A model generated the notes under the pieces. The model did no database searches, had not been told where the DNA came from, and saw nothing but the letters and a program-made list of their open reading frames with translations. Shown piece by piece: positions 27,112 through 35,005 of a stretch of DNA of 41,786 nt. The translations under genes were made by a program, and so were the position numbers. Positions within the stretch are counted from its first letter, which is position 1. Every line of letters begins with the position of its first letter. Source of the stretch: Deltaproteobacteria bacterium. GTDB taxonomy: Bacteria; Myxococcota_A; UBA9160; SMWR01. The stretch lies in assembly GCA_019310425.1 (NCBI GenBank), contig JAFDEI010000015.1, positions 1 through 41,786 on the forward strand, written 5' to 3'.

Positions 27112-28824
27112 TCAGTTGGGAACGTTCTGCGGCCAGTAATCTTCGTCTCGACCCGGCGTGCTGTACTCGTACGGGCCCCGGTACACCGTGGGCATCTCGG
27201 CGAAATTCCCGTGCGGCGGAGGTGACGGCACCGTCCATTCCAGCGTATTCGCCTTCCAGGGGTTGTTGCCGGCCTTCTCGCCCTTGAACAGGCTCATGAA
27301 GAAGTTGTAGAGGAACACCACCTGGAACGCGAGCATCACGAGCAGGGCGAAGGTCGCGAGGATGCGAAGATCCTGGTACTGCGGCAACGCGAGTTCCGGG
27401 AAGTTCCGATAGTCGAAGATGCGGCGGTGCTGCCCGGCGATGCCGAGCACGAACAACGGGATGAAGATCACGTTGAACGAAATGACGGAGCCCCAGAAAT
27501 GGATCTTGCCGAGGGTCTCGTTCAGCATCCGGCCGAACATCTTCGGGTACCAATAGGTGATCCCCGCGAAGGTGCCGATGATCGCGATGGGGTAGAAGGT
27601 GTAGTGGAAATGGGCGAGCACGAAGTAGGTATCGTGCAGGTAGATGTCCGAACCGCTCGCCCCGAGGAAGATGCCCGTCACGCCGCCGATCAGGAACTCG
27701 GCAATGAACGCCAGGGCCCACAACATCGGCGTCGTCAGCCGAATCGATCCGCCGAACAGGGTCGCGATATAGACGAAACAGAGCTCCGCGATCGGAACCG
27801 AAATCAGCAGTGTGGTCAGCGTGAAGATATTCGCCATGCGGGGATCGATGCCGGCGACGAACTGATGATGCGCCCAGACCGTGAAGCTGAGAACACCGGT
27901 TCCGAAGGTCGTATAGAGGACGGTTCGATACGCGAAGAGTTTCTTGCGCGAGAACGTCGTGATGACCTCGGCGACGATTCCCAGTGCGGGCAGGAGCACC
28001 ACGTAGACTTCGGGATGGCCGAAGAACCAGAACAGGTGCTGCCAGAGCAACGGGTCACCGGCGCCATCGGGATCATAGAACTGGGTTCCCAGGGTCTGGT
28101 CGAACAGCAGCATGAACGCGCCGGCAATGAGCGGTCCGACCGACACCATGAACAGGATGCTGGCCACGACGATCATCCAGACCACGATCGGAATGTCGTA
28201 GAGCTTCATCCCGGGCGCGCGCGAGTTCATTGCAGTCGTGACGAAGTTGATGCCCCCCAACAGAAAGGCGATGAATTCGAGTGCGACGGCAACCAACCAG
28301 ATCGAGGATCCGAGCTTGGTCAGGCTGTACTCGGCTTTCGCCGAGAGTGGCGGGTACGCGGTCCAAGCGCCGCCAAATCCGCCGCCTTCCACGAAGAAAG
28401 ACGAAATCAGCACGACCGCGCTCAACAGGAAGATCTGATAGGAGAGCCGATTGATCTTCGGGAAGACCATGTCGTCGCAGCCGCACATCAACGGGATCAG
28501 GAAGTTTCCGAAGGCTGCGATCAATACCGGCATCGCGACCCAGAAGATCATGATGGTGCCGTGATTGGTGACGAGCGCGTTGTAATTGGCCGCGCTCACG
28601 ATCCCATAACCCGGCACGGCCTCGCCCGGGAAGGCGAGTTGCATGCGGAACGCGTAGGCCATGAAGCCGCCGATCAGCGCCATCGCCATGCCGGTGAACA
28701 GGTACTGCATCGCGATGACCTTGTGGTCCGTCGAGAAAACGTACTTGCTGACGAAGCTCATCTCGCCGTGATGCCCGTGAGCATCCTCGTGATGGGCTGC
28801 TTGGGTTTCGACCGACTCAGCCAT
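27112..28824 (-). CDS. coxA: Cytochrome c oxidase subunit I
   Basis: Catalytic heme-copper subunit, 570 residues, 12 membrane segments expected. Key residues: His88 (NHGTIMIF) and His407 for low-spin heme, His405 for heme a3, His270, His319 and His320 for CuB, Tyr274 crosslinked to His270 (GHPEVY), and the gating Glu272, giving an A1-type enzyme. The D channel entrance is kept (Asp118, Asn125). The K channel is not: where Rhodobacter has VPTGIKVF this protein has VPIAELCF, so the lysine is Leu348 and the threonine is Ile345. Start: ATG at 28824, two bases after the coxB stop; the longer frame upstream overlaps coxB. The N-terminus is His-rich (AAHHEDAHGHHG). Confidence 0.96.
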   Translation of the reverse strand: MAESVETQAAHHEDAHGHHGEMSFVSKYVFSTDHKVIAMQYLFTGMAMALIGGFMAYAFRMQLAFPGEAVPGYGIVSAANYNALVTNHGTIMIFWVAMPVLIAAFGNFLIPLMCGCDDMVFPKINRLSYQIFLLSAVVLISSFFVEGGGFGGAWTAYPPLSAKAEYSLTKLGSSIWLVAVALEFIAFLLGGINFVTTAMNSRAPGMKLYDIPIVVWMIVVASILFMVSVGPLIAGAFMLLFDQTLGTQFYDPDGAGDPLLWQHLFWFFGHPEVYVVLLPALGIVAEVITTFSRKKLFAYRTVLYTTFGTGVLSFTVWAHHQFVAGIDPRMANIFTLTTLLISVPIAELCFVYIATLFGGSIRLTTPMLWALAFIAEFLIGGVTGIFLGASGSDIYLHDTYFVLAHFHYTFYPIAIIGTFAGITYWYPKMFGRMLNETLGKIHFWGSVISFNVIFIPLFVLGIAGQHRRIFDYRNFPELALPQYQDLRILATFALLVMLAFQVVFLYNFFMSLFKGEKAGNNPWKANTLEWTVPSPPPHGNFAEMPTVYRGPYEYSTPGRDEDYWPQNVPN

Positions 28825-28826
28825 TG

Positions 28827-29534
28827 CTAATCCTCGACCCGCTGCGGAGTGTTTGCGGACGCCAGCGCGATCGGCCGTTGGCCGGCCAGCCACGCTGCGT
28901 GCTCTTCAGGCGTCTCGATGAAGATCCGAGCGGCCATCAGCCCGTGGCCGATGCCGCAGATTTCGGCGCATTGAACGTCGTGCTCACCCACCTTCGTGGG
29001 TTTGAACCAGCCGGTGATCACCCGGCCCGGCACTGCGTCCTGCTTGAGCCGGAACACCGGCACCGAAAAACTGTGCAGCACATCGCGCGCTTCGAGCTTG
29101 AAGTGGTAGGTGGTGCCGACCTTCACGTGCAATTCGTCGACGATCGCGATGTCGTCATCCGTGTCGATCGTGCCATCGGGCCCGGCATGAACGAAGGTCC
29201 ACGCCCACTGCTGGCCGATGACGCGCACGATTTCATCCGCTTCAGGTAGCTGCTGCTTGACGTTGTACCAGACGTTCACGGCACCCACGAGGATGAAGAT
29301 GTCGCAGATCAGCACCAGGAAGTGCGGGACCGTGATCCAACGCTTCAGGTGCTTCTCCTCACCGGTGTAGTACTCCGCCTTCTGACCGTCCTTCTTTCTG
29401 AACTTGACGATGAGGTAGATGAATACGGCCTCGGTGAGGACCAACCAGAATCCGACCAGCGTGAAGATCAACGTGAAGAGATTGTCGATGTCCTGCGCGT
29501 AGCTGGATGCCGCCGGTAGGAAATGTTCGATCAT
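28827..29534 (-). CDS. coxB: Cytochrome c oxidase subunit II
   Basis: Carries the dinuclear CuA centre that takes electrons from cytochrome c. 235 residues: two membrane helices (about 20-44 and 68-90), then a periplasmic cupredoxin domain with GQQWAWTF (electron entry Trp) and the CuA ligands His154 (DVLHSFSV), Cys189, Glu191, Cys193, His197 and Met200 (CAEICGIGHGLM). There is no fused cytochrome c domain; the separate diheme cytochrome upstream may play that part. It is the third gene of the operon. Confidence 0.95.
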   Translation of the reverse strand: MIEHFLPAASSYAQDIDNLFTLIFTLVGFWLVLTEAVFIYLIVKFRKKDGQKAEYYTGEEKHLKRWITVPHFLVLICDIFILVGAVNVWYNVKQQLPEADEIVRVIGQQWAWTFVHAGPDGTIDTDDDIAIVDELHVKVGTTYHFKLEARDVLHSFSVPVFRLKQDAVPGRVITGWFKPTKVGEHDVQCAEICGIGHGLMAARIFIETPEEHAAWLAGQRPIALASANTPQRVED

Positions 29535-29546
29535 TCCGCCGCGCCC

Positions 29547-29651
29547 CTAAAGGATGAAGAGAAAGACCACGGCAATGAATATGCCGACGCCGATCGTGGT
29601 GATTAGGAAGGTACGCTTGGCCAGATCTTCGGGGGAGTAGACTTTTCCCAT
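29547..29651 (-). CDS. 34-residue single-helix membrane protein of the cox operon
   Basis: Very short gene: MGKVYSPEDLAKRT at the N-terminus, then one hydrophobic helix (about 15-34, LITTIGVGIFIAVVFLFIL) to the stop. It is supported by a strong GGAGG site 7 nt before the ATG, a tight position between the cytochrome c gene (25 bp) and coxB (12 bp), and a soluble-head plus single-helix layout common among small accessory subunits of oxidases. No family is recognised with certainty. Likely an accessory subunit or assembly factor. Confidence 0.72.
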   Translation of the reverse strand: MGKVYSPEDLAKRTFLITTIGVGIFIAVVFLFIL

Positions 29652-29676
29652 TTCGGTTCCTCCGGGTGCGCCCAGG

Positions 29677-30318
29677 CTATTCGGACAGTGAATGGATGTA
29701 GGCGATGACGTCCTTCATGGCCTGCTCGTCGGGCAAGGTCATCGCCATCGGTCGCATCGTCGCACCCACGGTGTCCGCCGGGTTTGCGCCGCGAATACCT
29801 GCACGGAACTTCTCGAGCGATCGGTAGAGATACCAATCGCTCGCGTATCGGAGCGGCGGCGAGGACATCTGCTGGTTCCCCATCGCGTCCGCGCCGTGGC
29901 AAGCCACACAGGTCAGCGAGAAGAGTTCCTTGCCGCGCGCGGCGTCGCCCCCGACGAGCAGCGGCTCGGGCGTGTGGGCGGGCAAGCTCGCGATATAGGC
30001 CGCGACTGCGCTCAAATCCTCGTCGCTGCGGAGTGCACGTGACATCGGCGCCATGCGCAGGCCCGTGATGTCGCCCGGGTGCTCCCCGCGCGTGCGATCC
30101 TGGAACTTGTGGAGCTGGTTCTCCATGTACCACTGCGGGAGCCCCGCAAGGGAAGGCGCTTCGGCGAGTTTGCTGCCCGTGGCCTCCGAGCCGTGGCACT
30201 GCGCACACAATCCATACAAGGCTTCGCCGCGGGCGAGGTCTTCCGCAGCGGCCGATCCCGCGAGTGCTCCGGTCACAGCGGCCAGCAGGCACGCCACGGC
30301 GATTCGCGCTCTCGTCAC
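29677..30318 (-). CDS. Diheme cytochrome c, c4/c553-like
   Basis: Periplasmic electron carrier, 213 residues. Signal peptide about 1-25 (VACLLAAVTGALAGSAAA). Two class I cytochrome domains in tandem: heme sites Cys38-Cys41-His42 (CAQCH) and Cys137-Cys140-His141 (CVACH), each followed by a Met-containing segment (GLRMAPMSRAL, ATMRPMAMTLP) that can supply the axial ligand. The two halves are similar (YMENQLHKFQDRTRGEHP and YLYRSLEKFRAGIRGANP), pointing to an internal duplication. It is the first gene of the oxidase operon and the likely electron donor to CuA. GTG start at 30318 with GGGGGG about 10 nt upstream. Confidence 0.93.
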   Translation of the reverse strand: MTRARIAVACLLAAVTGALAGSAAAEDLARGEALYGLCAQCHGSEATGSKLAEAPSLAGLPQWYMENQLHKFQDRTRGEHPGDITGLRMAPMSRALRSDEDLSAVAAYIASLPAHTPEPLLVGGDAARGKELFSLTCVACHGADAMGNQQMSSPPLRYASDWYLYRSLEKFRAGIRGANPADTVGATMRPMAMTLPDEQAMKDVIAYIHSLSE

Positions 30319-30599
30319 GGTTCAGATGCCCCCCTCAAGAATCGTGCCGAGGTCTCGCTCGGCGGAGAATCGGTGCCCACCGCCTATGCACGTAAACGCA
30401 GATTCCAGTATGTCCTAGATCATACGTTGCATCCCGTTTAGCCCAGATTCAGCACCTTCGTCAAGGAAGGAACGATGGCGGCTGACGTCGGCTGCAGCCT
30501 GTGGGGCATCATTCCCCATGCTGCTGTTACAACCACGTTGTACGACCTGGCGCCCCGGCTATCCGCAAGCCCAGTGACAGGTTTGCCGATGGTTGCGGA

Positions 30600-31151
30600 A
30601 TGGTGATGACGGCTCTGTTTCTGGTGTTGTCGGCGCTGTGGGGCGTGTCCGCCCACAACCGCCTCGTGAAGCACGCGAACCTCGCGCGCGAGGCGTGGAG
30701 CGGGATCGACGTTCAGCTCGAGCGGCGTCACGATCTCGTCCCCAATCTCGTGGCCGTGGTCGAGGCTTACGCGAAGCACGAGCACGAGGTCCTCGAGAGC
30801 GTGACCCGGGCCCGACAGCGCGCCGTAGACGACGAGCCCGCGCCGGAACTGCAGCGCCGCGAAAACCAGCTGACCGGGAGCCTGCGGTCGCTGCTCGCGC
30901 TGACGGAGAATTACCCCGAACTGCTCGCCAACCGGAGTTTTGCGGACCTCCACGACCAGCTGGTGGAGATCGAGGATCGAATCCAGATGGCGCGCCGGTA
31001 TTTCAATGGCTCCGTCCGCGACTACAACATCTGCGTCGAATCGTTCCCGTCGAACCTCGTCGCGCGCGTACTCGGCTTCGAGATCCGCAGCTTCTTCGAA
31101 CTCGCCTCGGCCACCGAACGCGAGGCACCGAAAGTGGAGATCACGTCATGA
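30600..31151 (+). CDS. lemA: LemA-family protein
   Basis: 183 residues. An N-terminal hydrophobic segment (ALFLVLSALWGVSA) is followed by the LemA helical core: EAWSGIDVQLERRHDLVPNLV, VVEAYAKHEHEVLESVTRAR, YPELLANRSFADLHDQL, EIEDRIQMARRYFNGSVRDYN (each quoted in part) and FPSNLVARVLGF. LemA proteins are membrane-anchored, helical and of uncertain role, often paired with a DUF2207 or TPM protein, as here. The start is the ATG at 30600 or 30606; neither has a clear ribosome binding site. Its stop overlaps the next ATG by 4 bp. Confidence 0.92.
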   Translation: MVMTALFLVLSALWGVSAHNRLVKHANLAREAWSGIDVQLERRHDLVPNLVAVVEAYAKHEHEVLESVTRARQRAVDDEPAPELQRRENQLTGSLRSLLALTENYPELLANRSFADLHDQLVEIEDRIQMARRYFNGSVRDYNICVESFPSNLVARVLGFEIRSFFELASATEREAPKVEITS

Positions 31152-33101
31152 TCCTTCGCCTGCTCCGTTCTCTCCTCATCGCACTCGTGGCCGCCGGCAT
31201 CGCATCCGGCGCCTCGGCGGCTGAAGAGATTCTCGATTACGACGCTCGGATCGACATCGCTCGCGACGGTACGCTGAACGTCACCGAGACAATCACCGTG
31301 TCGGCCGAAGGCAAGAAGATCAAACGCGGGATCTATCGCGACTTTCCGACCCGATACACGGGCCGGTATGGAACACGTGTCGAAGTTCCGTTCGAAGTCG
31401 TGCGCGTGATGCGCGACGGGAGCCACGAGGAATTCCACACCAAGAATGTCGAAGGCGGTGTCCGCGTCTACATCGGCAAGCGCAACCAGCCGGTATCGCA
31501 CGGGGTGCACCGTTACGAGCTCAGCTACAGAACACGCCGACAACTCGGCTTCTTCGAGCAGCACGACGAGCTCTACTGGAACGTGACCGGCAACTTCTGG
31601 GATTTCCAGATCCTGCAAGCCGCCGCAACCGTCCGACTGCCCGAGACCGTCGACCCGACGGCCATTGTCCCCGAGGGCTACACGGGCCCGGCCGGCGCGA
31701 AGGGGCACGACTGGACCAGCTACGTCGACCCCGATTCCGGTGAACTCCGCTTCGAGACTACGAAAGCGCTGCCACGACACCACGGGCTCAGCATCGTCGT
31801 GCAGTTCCCCAAGGGCATCGTGACACCCCCCTCGGAAGCCGAGCGGCGCCAGGCATTCCGGGAGGCGAACGCGTCGTTGCTCATCGGCCTGATCGGCATC
31901 GCGGTGGTCCTCGCCTACTACGGGATCGCGTGGCTGGCGGTCGGGCGCGACCCCGCGTCCGGAACGATCATCCCACGCTTCGAGCCGCCGCGCGGCCAGA
32001 GTCCGGCGGCGATGCGCCACCTGACGCGCATGGGCTACGACAACGAGTGCTTCTCGGCCGCGCTCGTGAGCATGGCGGTAAAGGACTATCTGCGGATCGA
32101 GGAGGAGGACGGCGAGTACACCCTCGTCCGGGCCGAGGCGGACCGGAAGGTCCTGTCTTCGGGCGAGCGGCGGATCGCGGACCGTCTGATCCCAAAAGGG
32201 CGCTTCGTGATCCGCCAGAGCGACCACGCCAAGATCCGCTCGGCCATCGCGGTGTTCAGGAAATGGCTGAAGCTCGAGAACGAGGGGGGTCTCTTCCGCG
32301 CGAACCGGGGCGTGGTCATCCCCGGCGTCGTGATCTCGCTACTCGCGATCATCGCGACAGCGAACGCGATGAAGGATGAGGTGGTCACGGGAGTCGATGG
32401 AATGCCGGTCTTCATGCTGATCATCTGGCTCACGATCTGGTCGTGTGCGGTCTACTCGTTGCTGGTGAAGGTCGTGAATGCCTGGAAGACGGCGCTCGGA
32501 TCGCAGCCCGGTGCGGAACGCGTAACCGGCTCGCTCGGCGCGGCCTTCCTCACCTGCTTCGCGACTCCGTTCGTGATCGCCGAGTTCGTCGTGCTCGGGA
32601 TCCTCGCGAAGACGACCTCGATCGCGATGATCCCGACACTGTTGGTGTTGGTGCTCTCCAACCTCGTCTTCTACCAGCTGCTGAAGCAGCCCACGCGCGC
32701 GGGCCGACGGCTGATGGACGAGATCGAAGGCTTCGAGATGTACCTCCGGACCGCGGAAGGCGATCACATCCGCAGGCTCGAGGGGCCGAAACCGACGCCC
32801 GAGCTGTTCGAGCGATTGCTCCCCTACGCGCTCGCACTCGGAGTCGAGAACGAATGGGCCGAGCGATTCAGCGACGTTCTCGAACAGGCCGGCCAGGTGG
32901 ACGAACACGGCTATTCGCCGAACTGGTACTCGGGACGTGACCTCCGTCTGATCGGATCCCACGGATTGGTGTCGTCGCTCGGTTCGTCACTGAGCGGCGC
33001 AGTCGCGAGCAATTCGGCCGCCCCGGGCTCGAGCAGCGGCGGGGGGGGGCGGGGGATCATCGGGCGGTGGTGGAGGTGGGGGCGGCGGCGGGGGCTGGTA
33101 G
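31148..33101 (+). pseudogene. DUF2207 (YciQ-like) membrane protein, frameshifted at a G9 tract
   Basis: Signal peptide about 1-25, then the DUF2207 beta domain (RIDIARDGTLNVTETITVSA, KIKRGIYRDFPTRY, LYWNVTGNFWDF), a membrane segment near 250 (LLIGLIGIAVVLAYYGIAWL), a cytoplasmic region, and three more membrane segments (about 395-540) before GRDLRLIG. Members end in a Gly-rich tail finishing GGGW or similar. Here the zero frame leaves that tail at 33041-33049 (nine G) and runs on into the next gene with Arg-rich nonsense. Removing one G restores SSGGGGGGGGGGW and a TAG at 33099-33101, giving about 650 residues. Assembly error, real mutation or phase variation are all possible. Coupled to lemA by ATGA. 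Confidence 0.85.
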
Positions 33102-33185
33102 CGCGCCCTGCCCCGCGGCAGCGCAGCCGTTTGACAGTCCCGCATCGATCCGGGAACGTCGGGCTCTCGCACGGGAGACCCGCCC

Positions 33186-34037
33186 ATGAACTTCGGAATT
33201 TCGATCTTTCCCACCGACTACACCATCGGCCCCGGCGACCTCGCCGCCGCAGCCGAACAGCGCGGTTTCGATTCGTTCTGGGTTCCCGAGCATTCCCACT
33301 TCCCGGTCTCGCCCCTCACCCCGGGTCACGACGAGGGCGGCCTGCCCAACATGTACTACGACGTCGGCGACCCGTTCGTCTCACTCGGCATGGCCGCGCA
33401 AGCCACGACCGACCTTCTACTCGGCACCAGCATCTGCCTCGTCGTACAACGCGACCCCATCCAGCTCGCGAAGCAGGTCGCGACACTCGACGCGTTCTCC
33501 GGCGGACGCTTTCAATTCGGCGTCGGCGGGGGCTGGAACCCGCTCGAAATGGCGAACCACGGCACCGACTACAACGAGCGCCTCGCAATCATGGACGAGC
33601 GAATCGAGGCGATGAAGTGCATCTGGGCCGACGACCAGGCCGAATACCACGGCAAACACGTCGACTTCGGGCCGCTGTACGCGTGGCCCAAGCCCGCCCA
33701 GAAACCACATCCGCCGATCCACGTCGCAGTCAATCTGCCCCAGGGAATCAAGCGCGTCGTGCGTCAGGGCGACGGCTGGTTCCCGCTGCTCCAGGACGGC
33801 AACCCGGATTCAGTGATCGAGCAGCTGCCCGCACTCCACGAAGCCCTCAGCGCAGCCGGCCGCCGCCCCGATTCGGTCGAAGTCAGCGCCTACATCTGCC
33901 CGCTCGACGAGGATGTCGTGCTGAAGCTCCGCGATGCGGGCATCCATCGCGTGATCTTTCTGCTCGACCCCCTCGCCCCCGATGCCACACTCGCGCAACT
34001 CGACGAGCGAGCGGCACTGATCAGCCGCTGCGCCTGA
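33186..34037 (+). CDS. LLM-class F420/flavin-dependent oxidoreductase
   Basis: 283 residues with the bacterial luciferase-like TIM barrel: MNFGISIFPTDYTIG, FDSFWVPEHSHFPV, LLLGTSICLVVQRDPIQLAKQVATLD (in part), FQFGVGGGWNPLEMANHG and RRPDSVEVSAYIC. This is the pattern of the F420-dependent LLM subfamily found in actinobacteria and in several uncultured aerobic lineages. Substrate unknown. The ATG follows GGGAG by about 8 nt. It is followed by a convergent hotdog protein and the acyl-CoA ligase, so a role in lipid or xenobiotic acyl metabolism is plausible. Confidence 0.9.
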   Translation: MNFGISIFPTDYTIGPGDLAAAAEQRGFDSFWVPEHSHFPVSPLTPGHDEGGLPNMYYDVGDPFVSLGMAAQATTDLLLGTSICLVVQRDPIQLAKQVATLDAFSGGRFQFGVGGGWNPLEMANHGTDYNERLAIMDERIEAMKCIWADDQAEYHGKHVDFGPLYAWPKPAQKPHPPIHVAVNLPQGIKRVVRQGDGWFPLLQDGNPDSVIEQLPALHEALSAAGRRPDSVEVSAYICPLDEDVVLKLRDAGIHRVIFLLDPLAPDATLAQLDERAALISRCA

Positions 34038-34050
34038 CCAGCGCCAGGTC

Positions 34051-34914
34051 TCAATCCCGCAACGCGCTGGCACTCCCAAGGCATACGCGCGTGCCGTCGT
34101 CCTTCTCGGCCCACACGTCGCAGTGAACACGGGTTCGCGTTCCCTCCGGAACCTCCTCGCGAACCTTGGCCCGAGCGGTCACTGTCTCGTCGACCCAGAG
34201 CACGTTGGTGAGCTTGAGCGAAGCCTTTCCGCCCTCGAGCCACCCCATTCCGAAAGCATCTTGCATCACTTGCGCGATGAAGCAGGTCGACATCATCCCC
34301 TGCACCACGATGTTGGGAAAACCGAGTTTCTCGGCCTGCTCCTTGTCGGTGTGATAGTTCCGACCCGGCCCCGAGAACATCCAACAGCGGCGTTGGTCTA
34401 CGAGCTTCTGCGTCGGCGTGAGATCCGCCCCGGTCGCGGTTGGAAACGGCGGGCGTGGCTGCTTCTGGCCGGCGCTGCGTTCGTCCACCACGAACTCGTC
34501 CTCACCGCCCTTCGGTTTCGGGGGCAGGAAGGATTGGAAGGTACGTCCGCGCACGAGCAGACGACCATCCGCGGCATCGCATAGATCGGTTTCATTCACG
34601 ACGTAATCTCGACCGCGCTTCGAGAATCGTTCGATAATGGTCGAGCGAGAACGAACCGTCGTTCCGATCCGGATCGGGCCGAAAAGCTCCCAATCCTGCT
34701 GTGCGTGAAGATTCCCGAACAGGTTCGCGAGGTACCACTCGCCGACGAACTTGTAGCACTCGGAGTGGTGGAGAAGCGACGGCGCAAACTCACTGTAGAG
34801 CGGGCTGTGGTCGTCGAGCGCGTCTGCGTAGAATTCAACGGCTTCGCGGGTGACCTCGTAGCTGTTCGAGCCGCAATGTCGCCCCACGTGCGCAGGCTGT
34901 CCCATCAGATTCAC
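34051..34914 (-). CDS. Double-hotdog MaoC/FAS1-like dehydratase family protein
   Basis: 287 residues from GTG 34914, chosen because GGGGAG lies 6 nt upstream; ATG at 34905 is the alternative. Two hotdog folds: an N-terminal FAS1-type dehydratase domain (about 15-125, AVEFYADALDDHSPLYSE) and a C-terminal MaoC domain (about 160-285, GRNYHTDKEQAEKLGFPNIV and NVLWVDETVTARAKV). Usual hydratases pair Asp and His in one D-x4-H motif. Here the N-terminal half has Asp but Tyr for His, and the C-terminal half has His but Pro for Asp. The product may use an atypical dyad or have a non-hydratase function. Convergent with the LLM gene, 13 bp apart; divergent from the acyl-CoA ligase. Confidence 0.82.
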   Translation of the reverse strand: MNLMGQPAHVGRHCGSNSYEVTREAVEFYADALDDHSPLYSEFAPSLLHHSECYKFVGEWYLANLFGNLHAQQDWELFGPIRIGTTVRSRSTIIERFSKRGRDYVVNETDLCDAADGRLLVRGRTFQSFLPPKPKGGEDEFVVDERSAGQKQPRPPFPTATGADLTPTQKLVDQRRCWMFSGPGRNYHTDKEQAEKLGFPNIVVQGMMSTCFIAQVMQDAFGMGWLEGGKASLKLTNVLWVDETVTARAKVREEVPEGTRTRVHCDVWAEKDDGTRVCLGSASALRD

Positions 34915-35005
34915 GCCGTTCTCCCCGCAGCAATTCTCTTCCGATGTACCACGTTCAACGCGGCGATGCTGGCGGTCCGGGGAGCCCTCGGGTATCCAAC
35001 CGCGC

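Noticed and set aside
27427-28830. 467-codon open frame on the plus strand
   Set aside because: Antisense to coxA, rich in Asp, Glu, Arg and His, with no recognisable fold.
30593-34126. Single 1177-residue protein on the plus strand
   Set aside because: It is the DUF2207 frame with non-coding extensions at both ends: upstream it is out of frame over lemA, and after the G9 tract it runs antisense-like through the LLM gene with Arg-rich nonsense.
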